From contig VBGS01000089.1 in NCBI GenBank assembly GCA_005889445.1, forward strand, positions 1 to 13,901: 13,901 bases of DNA, read 5' to 3'. Positions within the stretch are counted from its first letter, which is position 1; each line of letters starts with the position of its first letter. Below, piece after piece: positions 7,122-13,260 of this stretch. The translations under genes were made by a program, and so were the position numbers. A model generated the notes under the pieces. The model did no database searches. It had not been told where the DNA came from and worked only from the letters and a program-made list of their open reading frames with translations. The stretch comes from Chloroflexota bacterium. Its GTDB lineage: Bacteria > Chloroflexota > Limnocylindria > P2-11E.

Positions 7122-8024
7122 CTAGAGGCTGAAGGCCTTCGCGATCGTCTCGAGGTCGCGCGTCGGTGGCGCGGCCGGGTCGGCACGCAGCATCTGAAGG
7201 CACACGTGATCGGCGCCGCGGCGGCGGTGCTCGTCGAGGCGGGCGCGCACGGCTTTCGAATCGCCCCACGCGACGATCGCGTCAACGAGCCGGTCGCTTC
7301 CGCCGTTTGCCAGCTCTTCCGACCACCCGAGACGACGCAGATTATTCGTGTAGTTGTCCAGCTCGAGGTAGCGCTTCATGTGCCGCCGTGCGGCCTGTCG
7401 CGACACCGCCGCGTCTTCGCTGATGACCGCGGCTTGTTCCACGACCAGGAGCGGGCCGCCGCCGAGCGTCTTTCGAGCGAGGCTGGTGTGCTCGACCGGC
7501 ACGAAGTACGAATGCGCGCCAAAGGTGCGCTCCGCCGCGAGCGTCAGCATCTGCGGACCGAGCGCCGCGAGGACCTTCGGGACCTCGACCTTCGGTCCGA
7601 CGTAGGGGGCCACCTCCATGGCATCGAGGTACCGCTTCATGTAGTCGAGCGGCCGGCCGTAGGTGTGCTGGCCTCTCGCCGTCACCGTCGGCGCGTGGCT
7701 CACGCCAATGCCGAGCAGGAAGCGATCGGGGTAGGCATCGACGAGCGCGCGAGCGCCGTTGGCCATGGCGACCGGATCGCGCGCCCAGATGTTCGCGATG
7801 CCTGAGGCGACGATGAGCTTCTCGGTCGCGCTCAGGAGCAAGCTCGCGTGAGCAAAGATCTCTTTGCTGCCGAGGCTCTCCGGGATCCAGATCGCGGGGA
7901 AACCGAGCGACTCGACGGTCCGCGCGAGATCGCGGGCGGCCGGCGCGGTGAGCCGCTCGAGATCGTGCATCCAGAGACCGATCGGGCCGAGGCGGCGCGC
8001 CCACGCGCGCGCGGCGTCGCTCAC
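7122..8024 (-). CDS. LLM-class flavin/F420-dependent oxidoreductase
   Basis: This is a 300-residue TIM-barrel oxidoreductase of the luciferase-like monooxygenase superfamily. The text LGPIGLWMHDLERL, ESLGFPAIWIPESLG, IVASGIANIWARDPVAMA and FLLGIGVSHAP resembles the probable F420-dependent subgroup (TIGR03620-like) known from actinobacteria and Chloroflexota. That cofactor call is family-based; the sequence alone does not exclude FMN. The frame is open for 43 more codons upstream, but that stretch is arginine-rich shadow of the DUF309 gene. GTG 8024 is preferred because it overlaps the DUF309 stop as GTGA and gives a sensible N-terminus, SDAARAWARRLG. It is the last gene of a three-gene minus-strand cassette and ends exactly against the convergent NifU-like gene. 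The substrate is unknown. Confidence 0.9.
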   Translation of the reverse strand: MSDAARAWARRLGPIGLWMHDLERLTAPAARDLARTVESLGFPAIWIPESLGSKEIFAHASLLLSATEKLIVASGIANIWARDPVAMANGARALVDAYPDRFLLGIGVSHAPTVTARGQHTYGRPLDYMKRYLDAMEVAPYVGPKVEVPKVLAALGPQMLTLAAERTFGAHSYFVPVEHTSLARKTLGGGPLLVVEQAAVISEDAAVSRQAARRHMKRYLELDNYTNNLRRLGWSEELANGGSDRLVDAIVAWGDSKAVRARLDEHRRRGADHVCLQMLRADPAAPPTRDLETIAKAFSL

Positions 8025-8503
8025 GCGACGAAGCGTACGCGCGGAGCAGGGCCGAGGTCGTACTCGCTCATACGATCGGGGCCGAGCTCGAGGAGTCGCG
8101 CGCGCGCCGCCGTCGCGTCGGCGATGAGCGCCGCGACGTCCACCGTTTGGCACGACGGCGCGAAGGGACGCAGACGCTCGATCCCTTCCTCGAGCAGGAC
8201 CGATGCGCCGTGGAAGTTGCCGCGCCGCCAGTGATGGAAACCGACGCCGATCTGCAGGATCCCGTGATAGAGGCCACGGACCGGCGATGGCGTAGCGCGC
8301 CAGAGCAGCTCGAGCGTCTCGTGCTGCTCGAAGAACTCGCCGGCGTTGAACTCGTCGATGCCGCGGAGCAGCTCGGGCGGCGGTGGGTCGTCGCAGCGCG
8401 CGCGAAGTGGCTCGTCTGGCGCGTTCTGTGGCGGCCGCTTGGGTCCGCGAGCGATCTTTCGCGCGCGGCTACTGGTGTCCGGGTCGCGCCGCGGCAGCGT
8501 CAC
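8021..8503 (-). CDS. DUF309 family protein
   Basis: The product is up to 160 residues and contains the DUF309 signature FNAGEFFEQHETLELLW (52-68), followed by GLYHGILQIGVGFHHWRRGN and a helical repeat (ASVLLEEGIERLRPF). DUF309 proteins are small helical proteins with conserved Glu/His residues of unknown function. The start is uncertain. The only standard start codon in frame after the upstream gene's body is GTG 8503, which overlaps that gene by 35 bases and has GGAGG directly abutting it. The resulting first 35 residues are basic and low-complexity (RRDPDTSSRARKIARGPKRP), unlike the family, so translation may really begin later. The stop overlaps the oxidoreductase GTG start (GTGA), indicating translational coupling. 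Confidence 0.8.
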   Translation of the reverse strand: MTLPRRDPDTSSRARKIARGPKRPPQNAPDEPLRARCDDPPPPELLRGIDEFNAGEFFEQHETLELLWRATPSPVRGLYHGILQIGVGFHHWRRGNFHGASVLLEEGIERLRPFAPSCQTVDVAALIADATAARARLLELGPDRMSEYDLGPAPRVRFVA

Positions 8504-8852
8504 CCTCCGGCGCGAGGATCTTGCGGTAGCGCAGCTCGTCTTCGATGAACTCGCGCACCGTGTCGTTCTCGAACGCGCGCGGCAAGTCCTCTGGCTGGTC
8601 CGCATGAAAGACCTTGATGCCTTCGTGCAGGTCGTGGGCGGCGACGAGATAGCCCGTCGAGAGCTTGTAGAGCCTGGTGTACTGGAGATGCCAGACCGGT
8701 CCGGTCTGGCCGATCTTCGTGCCCTCGAAGCGGATGACGCGCGGCTCCTCGCCGACGATCCTGGCGTGCTTGCCGATCTCGCGCTTCGCCGTCGCGCGCT
8801 CTTCATCGGTCGCGTCGGCCGGAAGTGGGAACTCCGCGATTTCGCTCGCCAC
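8469..8852 (-). CDS. Unrecognised 127-aa cytoplasmic protein
   Basis: I do not recognise this protein. It is acidic and soluble, with no signal peptide or membrane segment and no cysteines. Distinctive stretches are PRVIRFEGTKIGQTGPVWHL, then LYKLSTGYLVAAHDLH and a C-terminal NDTVREFIEDELRYRKIL, suggesting a small mostly-beta fold with a terminal helix. GTG 8852 is chosen because the frame upstream crosses the ferredoxin promoter, and because a TATCAT box (8866 down to 8861) sits eight bases before it with no Shine-Dalgarno. It is the first gene of the cassette with DUF309 and the LLM oxidoreductase, and it is divergent from the ferredoxin. Confidence 0.75.
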   Translation of the reverse strand: MASEIAEFPLPADATDEERATAKREIGKHARIVGEEPRVIRFEGTKIGQTGPVWHLQYTRLYKLSTGYLVAAHDLHEGIKVFHADQPEDLPRAFENDTVREFIEDELRYRKILAPEGDAAAARPGHQ

Positions 8853-8860
8853 GGTCCGCG

Positions 8861-8870
8861 ATGATAGGCT
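8861..8870. promoter_or_regulatory. Overlapping divergent -10-like boxes
   Basis: The ten bases ATGATAGGCT contain TATCAT on the minus strand (for the 127-aa gene, eight bases before its GTG) and TAGGCT on the plus strand (for the ferredoxin, giving a leader of about 48 nt with AGGAG at 8908-8912). The boxes overlap, so the two directions may compete for polymerase. No clear -35 elements are seen. Confidence 0.35.
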
Positions 8871-8924
8871 GGAAATCCGGGCTTTGATTTCTTCCACATC
8901 GCTCGACAGGAGAACGGATCGCAG

Positions 8925-9167
8925 ATGGCCTACGTGATCACCGAACCATGCATCGACGTGAAGGACGCGTCCTGCATTGATGTGTGTCCGGTTGACTGCA
9001 TTTATACAACGGATGTAGACAAGATGTACTTCATCCATCCGGACGAATGCATCGACTGTGGTGCGTGCGAATCGGTTTGCCCGGTCAGTGCGATCTTTCC
9101 CGAGGACGCCGTTCCCGATAAGTGGAAGAATTACATCGAGATCAACAAGAACTACTTCAACAAGTAG
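8925..9167 (+). CDS. fdxA: Seven-iron ferredoxin ([3Fe-4S]/[4Fe-4S])
   Basis: This is an 80-residue electron carrier of the FdxA/Azotobacter ferredoxin I type. By analogy with the Azotobacter protein, C9, C17 and C52 should bind the [3Fe-4S] cluster and C21, C42, C45 and C48 the [4Fe-4S] cluster. C25 would be the extra free cysteine seen near that cluster in the family. The motifs are CIDVCPVDCI (17-26) and CIDCGACESVCP (42-53). The protein is strongly acidic, as expected. The start ATG 8925 has AGGAG 12 bases upstream. The gene is visibly richer in A and T than its neighbours, consistent with high expression or simply with conserved residues. A divergent flavin/F420 oxidoreductase cassette lies beside it, but a direct electron-transfer link is only a guess. 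Confidence 0.95.
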   Translation: MAYVITEPCIDVKDASCIDVCPVDCIYTTDVDKMYFIHPDECIDCGACESVCPVSAIFPEDAVPDKWKNYIEINKNYFNK

Positions 9168-9179
9168 TCTCCTAGGAAT

Positions 9180-10043
9180 TTACGGCATTCCATTTCGCTT
9201 TGCGCGAGCTGCATCACGGACACAGGTCAAACACTGATGCGGATCATTCGGACCAAGGTTGCGCCCTCGAGAACGATACGGACGAATCCTCGCGGTCCAC
9301 TTGTCGTGACCTCTCAAGCAATAGCGTGATCCGGCCGGCCCAAAGGCAGGGTTGCCGCGGAGCAGATCGGGCTGAGTATGGATGACCTTCATCACCGACT
9401 GCGCTTGAGAGCGCTTCACTCGGCCGATGAATGGCCACAGTAAGTGGAGAGCCAACTGAGCCTTCGCGACCGTAACGACCCTCCAGCGACGGTATGGCCT
9501 GTGCGGAGGTTTCGGCCGACGTAAGCCTGAGATAGAGCCGAACCCGATCGCTGCCCAAAGTCGGAGGAGCTCGGGTGCGGTGCCTTCGTCGGCAGATTGG
9601 GGAACGTACAAGGCTGGGTAGAAGTGGTTGGCGTGTGTGCGGTGTTTCTCGAGATAAGTAGTGCCCTCCCCGTCGAAGAACCCGCCCGCCCACGCCAGCT
9701 CTTCGCTCATCGATCCGGGCCAGATCGCGGCAGGCAGCGCGATCCCGAGCGCTGATTCGAATTCCGCGCGCTTCGCTGGACACATCCACGGACCGATCAG
9801 ATCGGCGACGCGTGTCAGATCGGGAAGCGAGGTCGCCTCCCAGAAATAGAGCGGCTGCTTCCCCTCCTCGAGGACCGGGCCTTTGATCCGCCCGACCCCG
9901 ACGATCTCGCGGAACTTCAGCAAGACCTCGGGAATGCCGTCCGGTCCCGCCTGGTTGATCCGCGCCTGGACGCCACGCTCTTTCGCCGCGGCCCAACCCT
10001 CGCCGTCGAATCCCGCGGCCCAGGCGAGAACGTGGTTGTCCAT
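9180..10043 (-). CDS. Freestanding two-motif LAGLIDADG homing endonuclease with zinc-knuckle tail
   Basis: This is a 287-residue predicted site-specific DNA endonuclease. Two copies of the LAGLIDADG helix are visible: LAWAAGFDGEG (6-16) and LAWAGGFFDGEG (116-127). Each is followed by a similar beta-rich block and a closing helix (EVLLKFREIVGVGRI / ELLRLWAAIGFGSI, then a helix with KRAEFESAL / KRSQAQSVM). This is the pseudo-twofold design of a monomeric enzyme. The acidic Asp/Glu that would bind catalytic metal is retained in both motifs. Motif 1 is one residue shorter than motif 2 (AGF-DGEG against GGFFDGEG). A C-terminal tail holds CLRGHD (242-247) and CLTC (271-274), a likely Zn ribbon of the type attached to phage HNH/LAGLIDADG proteins. 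No intron or intein host is visible, so it is freestanding. Base composition is less GC-rich than the flanks. ATG 10043 has a weak Shine-Dalgarno; TATAGA (10081 down to 10076) is a candidate -10. Confidence 0.85.
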   Translation of the reverse strand: MDNHVLAWAAGFDGEGWAAAKERGVQARINQAGPDGIPEVLLKFREIVGVGRIKGPVLEEGKQPLYFWEATSLPDLTRVADLIGPWMCPAKRAEFESALGIALPAAIWPGSMSEELAWAGGFFDGEGTTYLEKHRTHANHFYPALYVPQSADEGTAPELLRLWAAIGFGSISGLRRPKPPHRPYRRWRVVTVAKAQLALHLLWPFIGRVKRSQAQSVMKVIHTQPDLLRGNPAFGPAGSRYCLRGHDKWTARIRPYRSRGRNLGPNDPHQCLTCVRDAARAKRNGMP

Positions 10044-10102
10044 CCACGAGACTCAGACGACTCGCGCGGGCGGTGTCTATAGGACCGTGAGCCGGGAACG
10101 CG

Positions 10103-10129
10103 GAGGCCGGGCGCTGGCCGCCCGGCCTC
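10103..10129 (-). terminator. Strong GC hairpin after the secreted-protein gene
   Basis: A perfect 11-bp inverted repeat, GAGGCCGGGCG / CGCCCGGCCTC, with a 5-nt loop lies 16 bases past the stop of the gene at 10146. Its position fits a transcription terminator for that gene and insulation of the endonuclease gene that follows. There is no T-run after it, so it would be a non-canonical or Rho-assisted terminator. Confidence 0.6.
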
Positions 10130-10145
10130 GGAGAGGAAGGAGCGA

Positions 10146-10979
10146 TCAGCCCGCCGGGTAAAAGCGCAGCTGCAGCAGCTTGAGACCCTGGTTGTCGTAG
10201 TTCCAGAAGTAGCTCTGCAGGCAGCCGTTGAAAAGCGGCACGGTCACGTCGGTCACGGTCGTGACGCCAAGGCACGTCGCCAGCGCGGCGTTCGTGAGCG
10301 GATCGACGGTCACGGTGATGAACAGCAGGTCGGCCGAGACGTTCGTGAACGTCGACTTCCCCTTGGTCCGTTGCAGGGTGAGTGTGTTGAGCGAGCAGAT
10401 GATCTCGTCGTCCGCTGTCCCGAAGATGCCGTCCGCGCCGGCGGTCGTCGCACACGTCGTGGTGCTCGACTTGCCGCCGGGTTTGCCGAGGGCACGCGCC
10501 CACACCGTCCAGGTCGTCGATACGTCGGCGGGAAGCTGAAAGAGCGCGCCGTTGCTGTCGGTCGCGTTGGCGTCCAGCACCTGGAAGCTTTCCCCCGCCG
10601 GCGCCGGTTGCAGGAAGATCTTGTTGACCTTTACGAGCTGGCTCGCGAGCTTGCCGTTCAGCGACGCCGCGTCCTCGCCGCCGTTCAGCTGCACGAAGAT
10701 CCGGTGCCCGTCGCCAGCTGTCATCGCCGCGGTCTTGTCCTTCGGCACGCCGATGATGTTCAGATTGAAATGAGAGCCACTGGGCGCGCCGTTTCCGGTG
10801 GTCGTGGAGGCCGCTGCGGCGTTGGTCGTTGAGATCGTGCTGGTGGTCGTCGCCGTGGATGTCATAGCGGGGGCACTGGCGGTGCCGTCCGCGGCTGGCT
10901 TGACCACGTATGCGCCAGCGACGAACGCGGGTGCGGAAGCGATCGCGAGCGCGACGAGCGCTGACAGGATTCGTCCCAT
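10146..10979 (-). CDS. Secreted protein with Thr/Ser linker, unknown function
   Basis: The product is 277 residues with a typical Sec signal peptide (MGRILSALVALAIASAPAFVAGA, cleavage probably near residues 22-24). A low-complexity Thr/Ser/Ala linker (about 33-66) is followed by a globular part from SHFNLNIIGVPKDKTAAM (69-86). Further marks are GHRIFVQLNGGEDAA, FQVLDANATDSNGALFQLP, a Asp/Gly-rich loop GADGIFGTADDE (181-192, possibly metal-binding) and an aromatic end DNQGLKLLQLRFYPAG. Four cysteines after the linker (C176, C195, C236, C253) could form two disulfides. I recall similar secreted beta-rich proteins from metagenomes but know no function, so none is assigned. The start ATG 10979 has a purine-rich GGAAAGG upstream. 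The gene is monocistronic and followed by a strong hairpin. Confidence 0.8.
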   Translation of the reverse strand: MGRILSALVALAIASAPAFVAGAYVVKPAADGTASAPAMTSTATTTSTISTTNAAAASTTTGNGAPSGSHFNLNIIGVPKDKTAAMTAGDGHRIFVQLNGGEDAASLNGKLASQLVKVNKIFLQPAPAGESFQVLDANATDSNGALFQLPADVSTTWTVWARALGKPGGKSSTTTCATTAGADGIFGTADDEIICSLNTLTLQRTKGKSTFTNVSADLLFITVTVDPLTNAALATCLGVTTVTDVTVPLFNGCLQSYFWNYDNQGLKLLQLRFYPAG

Positions 10980-11200
10980 TTGGCGGAGCCTTTCCGCCCC
11001 TCTCCCCTACTCACGAGCCGAGCTGCGGCGCCTCTTACCGACCTCCCTTCCCGCGAGGCAATCCGACTCGCATGTAGAACGCAGCCACGCCGCCCAGGGC
11101 GTTAGGACTGTCGACCAATCCATCGTCGGCGAATGTGCCGTTTGCGCACGAAGGACCTCGGGACGTAAGTAGAACGGACATCGGCACCGCCAGCGCGCGC
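10980..11200. other. Intergenic region without a supported gene
   Basis: This 221-bp gap lies between the secreted-protein start and the DUF2203 stop. It must hold the promoter of the secreted-protein gene; a purine-rich AGGGGAGAGGGG stretch on the minus strand lies upstream of its Shine-Dalgarno. A 48-codon minus-strand ORF (11181 to 11035) reads NALGGVAAFYMRVGLPRGKGGR at its end, but it has no recognisable family and no clear ribosome binding site, so I do not call it. No tRNA or repeat was seen. Confidence 0.5.
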
Positions 11201-11518
11201 CTAGTCCTCGATGAGCTTCCTTCCCGCGAACCCCGTCTCGAGGTCATGCCAGTAGGTGATGCGCTCACCCTCACCGAGCTGCCAGCACAGATAGATCTCG
11301 CGCCCGCGCCGAGAGGTCCGAAAGTCGATGAGCCCCTTGTCCGGATCCTTCACCTCGGCGCCGAGATGCGCGATCTCGAGCAGCAGAGCGTTGATCTCCT
11401 GCGCGACGGGATCGGTCGCGCGCCGGTCGTACGCGGCCTTGCGGCGCTGCAGGTCCTCGAGGAGAGGACGGACTTTCGGAAGGAGCGCCTCCGCCTGGGC
11501 GCGCGTGAACGTCGGCAT
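11201..11518 (-). CDS. DUF2203 family protein
   Basis: This is a 105-residue cytoplasmic protein of unknown function. The family signature is clear: an N-terminal helical part (FTRAQAEALLPKVRPLLEDL) and a C-terminal block LGAEVKDPDKGLIDF, GREIYLCWQLGEGERITYWH and TGFAGRKLIED. Length is close to the family's normal size. The frame is open 23 codons further upstream, but ATG 11518 is chosen because it gives the family N-terminus MPTFTRAQAEALLP. The longer version would overlap the divergent GYD gene. No Shine-Dalgarno is present; a CATACT box (11534 down to 11529) lies 10 bases upstream. Confidence 0.88.
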   Translation of the reverse strand: MPTFTRAQAEALLPKVRPLLEDLQRRKAAYDRRATDPVAQEINALLLEIAHLGAEVKDPDKGLIDFRTSRRGREIYLCWQLGEGERITYWHDLETGFAGRKLIED

Positions 11519-11534
11519 ATGCTCGCGTTCGAGT
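11518..11534. promoter_or_regulatory. Divergent promoter, DUF2203 / GYD
   Basis: On the plus strand TATGCT (11518-11523) precedes the GYD gene by 32 bases, with a good Shine-Dalgarno GGAGGGGAG in between. On the minus strand CATACT (11534-11529) precedes the DUF2203 ATG by 10 bases. Assignment rests on TANNNT-like matches only. Confidence 0.35.
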
Positions 11535-11555
11535 ATGGGGCTGGAGGGGAGAGCG

Positions 11556-11855
11556 ATGGCGACGTATGTCCTGCTCACGAAGGTCACCGCTGCCGGCGTG
11601 AAGACACTTCAAGCGAATCCGCGGCGGATCAAAGAGGTGAACAAAGAGATCGAGCAGCTCGGCGCGCGCGTCGTGGCGCAATACGCGACGCTTGGGCGCT
11701 ACGACTTCGTAAACATCGTCGAGGCGAAGGACGCGGATACCATCGCCCGCGTCTCCGTCGGCCTCGGCGCGCGGGGCACGGTGCAGATCGAGACGCTCAG
11801 CGCGATCCCGATCGAGGCGTTCATCCGCGCGATCGCGCGGAAGACACGCACGTAG
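11556..11855 (+). CDS. GYD domain protein
   Basis: This is a 99-residue ferredoxin-like-fold protein of the GYD family, which is named for its Gly-Tyr-Asp motif and has no firmly established function. Seen: MATYVLLTKVTAAGVKTLQ, the motif as GRYDFVNIVEA (47-57, with Arg inserted as GRYD), and the ending VQIETLSAIPIEAFIRAI. Length is typical. ATG 11556 is strongly supported by GGAGGGGAG immediately upstream, although the frame is open for many codons before it. The stop TAG (11853-11855) lies inside the apparent beginning of the amidohydrolase coding region, implying a shared transcript. Confidence 0.9.
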   Translation: MATYVLLTKVTAAGVKTLQANPRRIKEVNKEIEQLGARVVAQYATLGRYDFVNIVEAKDADTIARVSVGLGARGTVQIETLSAIPIEAFIRAIARKTRT

Positions 11856-11914
11856 CCACCCTCCTCCGCGGCGCGGCCTTCGCCGACGGACGGAGCCCAT
11901 CGCTACGTCGCGCG

Positions 11915-12904
11915 ATGTCGCTTCTCATGCGTGACGGCAGGGTGGTCTATCTCGGCCCGGCTGACGGCGAGCCAGACGGACGCGACGCGGACGTGGTCGA
12001 CGCGTCCGGCGCGACCATCGTGCCCGGCCTCGTGGATTGCCACGCGCATTTCACCGGCCTCGGCGGCGCGAACTGGATCGCGCGTTTCGGCGACCCCGAC
12101 TCGGAGCTGCTCGCCCGCGCCGACGAGGCGGCGCGGGCGCTGACGCGCATGGGCGTGCTCACCGCGAGGGACGTGGGCGCGCCGCATCGCCTGAACCTGA
12201 AGATCCGCGACGCGGTGCGCGGACTCACGGAGGCGCCACAGATCCTCGCCGCGGGGACGTGGATCGCGCGGCGCGACAAGTTTCCGCCGTTCACGGTCTT
12301 CGTCGACTCAGCCGCCGAGCTCCGCGCCGCGGCGATCGCGGAGATGAACGCCGGCGCCGACCTGGTGAAGATCGCGGTCGACACCGGCCGCACCGGCGAC
12401 GAAGTGACATTCACGGTCGACGAGCTCGCGCCCACGGTGAAGGTCGTTCACGAGCGCGGAAGGAAGATCACCGCGCACGCGCAGGGGAAGGGCGCGGCGG
12501 TCGCCGCGGCGGCCGGGGTCGACTCGATCGAGCACGGCTTCGGGGTCAATGCGGCGACCGCGGCCACGATGGCGGGTCGGACCGCTCTCGTGCCGACGCT
12601 CTCGGTCCTGGAGTCCTTCATCGGCTTCGCCGCGACCGACGGCGGGCGCTTCGCTGAGGGGAAGCACGCGAGCGAGGCACTTCGCGAGCAAGCTTTCGCC
12701 GCGGTGAGAGCCGCGAAGAAGGCCGGCGTGCGCATCGCCACGGGCAGCGACTTCGGTGGCGGGTCCGTGCGACCCGGTCATCTTGCGTGGATCGAGACGG
12801 GCGGTCCCGCCGACGTCGTGCTCGTCCATGGCGATCCGCTCTCGGATCCGGCGGCGCTCTGGCGGGTCTGGCGTGTCTACCACCGCGGTGAGCGCGTCAG
12901 CTAG
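11915..12904 (+). CDS. Metal-dependent amidohydrolase, internally shortened and with unclear start
   Basis: This is an amidohydrolase-superfamily protein (imidazolonepropionase/prolidase-like group). From ATG 11915 it is 329 residues against roughly 400 expected. Metal ligands are present: HAH (H43, H45) in VDCHAHF, a probable carboxylated lysine K152 in DLVKIA, H188 in TAHAQ, H207 in IEHGF and D279 in GSDFGGG. Two oddities are seen. First, the frame already reads like the family's first strand before ATG 11915 (ATLLRGAAFADGRSP, from about 11858), yet no ATG, GTG or TTG lies near 11852; the codon there is GTA. Second, only 16 residues separate GSDFGGG from GGPADVVLVHGDPLSDP, where the family normally has about 35-40 more (the helix with ALxAAT and the LG..G.I..G approach). 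The gene may be functional but trimmed, decaying, or affected by an assembly collapse. It is probably cotranscribed with GYD. Confidence 0.75.
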   Translation: MSLLMRDGRVVYLGPADGEPDGRDADVVDASGATIVPGLVDCHAHFTGLGGANWIARFGDPDSELLARADEAARALTRMGVLTARDVGAPHRLNLKIRDAVRGLTEAPQILAAGTWIARRDKFPPFTVFVDSAAELRAAAIAEMNAGADLVKIAVDTGRTGDEVTFTVDELAPTVKVVHERGRKITAHAQGKGAAVAAAAGVDSIEHGFGVNAATAATMAGRTALVPTLSVLESFIGFAATDGGRFAEGKHASEALREQAFAAVRAAKKAGVRIATGSDFGGGSVRPGHLAWIETGGPADVVLVHGDPLSDPAALWRVWRVYHRGERVS

Positions 12905-12906
12905 CC

Positions 12907-13119
12907 CTACTGGGTCGGGCGGGCCCTCATGTAGCTGCGCCAGCGAGGCTGCGCCGGCTCGTCCCGGCGGATCATCGGCTGGTACACGGGTTCCGGCTTC
13001 GCCTCGGGATGGCTGATCGAGCCGATGCGCTGCGTGATCGCAGCCGCGTCGAGGTTCACCATCGGCTCCGCTCCGATGGTCTGTGTGATCGTGCCCTTCC
13101 CGAACATACCCACCGCCAC
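12907..13119 (-). CDS. Small hypothetical protein, 70 aa
   Basis: I do not recognise this protein. It reads VAVGMFGKGTITQTIGAEPM, followed by a DAAAITQRIGSIS segment and a Pro/Arg-rich tail ending SYMRARPTQ. The balanced composition, unlike the arginine-rich shadow frames around it, argues for real coding. Two starts are possible: GTG 13119, or ATG 13107 with the G-rich GGCGGTGGGT before it. The repeated TITQTIG/AITQRIG motif could indicate two short similar units. It ends two bases after the convergent amidohydrolase stop and lies downstream of lipB on the same strand. Confidence 0.5.
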   Translation of the reverse strand: MAVGMFGKGTITQTIGAEPMVNLDAAAITQRIGSISHPEAKPEPVYQPMIRRDEPAQPRWRSYMRARPTQ

Positions 13120-13260
13120 GCGAGGAACGTTATTGCCCCGGAGATCGTGTCTCCATAGCGCGTTCGGTCACTCGGACGGGGGACGGCTCTCCCATGACCC
13201 AGCAACCGCAGGAGTGTCGCCTACCGCAAATGCACGAGGCGGCCCACGCGAACGGCTGAC
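13120..13260. other. Intergenic region between lipB and the small hypothetical gene
   Basis: This 141-bp gap contains a short inverted repeat, GGAGA-tcgtg-TCTCC (13140-13154), and a TATGGA match on the minus strand that could be the -10 box of the small gene. No riboswitch consensus was recognised. The hairpin is too short to call a terminator confidently. Confidence 0.3.

Noticed and set aside
9175..9191. GGAAT/ATTCC hairpin after the ferredoxin stop
   Set aside because: Only a 5-bp, AT-containing stem with no T-run; it overlaps the endonuclease stop and could be chance.
9244..10503. 419-codon minus-strand frame crossing the endonuclease and secreted-protein genes
   Set aside because: Arg-rich shadow that ignores the hairpin and both well-formed genes; the LAGLIDADG motifs are in the other frame.
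11135..11914. Extension of the amidohydrolase frame upstream to 11135
   Set aside because: It would run antisense through DUF2203 and through GYD in another frame with Arg-rich text; only the last 20 or so codons resemble the amidohydrolase family.
13120..13260. Possible riboswitch upstream of the small minus-strand gene
   Set aside because: No TPP, SAM, cobalamin, FMN, glycine or similar consensus could be matched; only a 5-bp hairpin is present.
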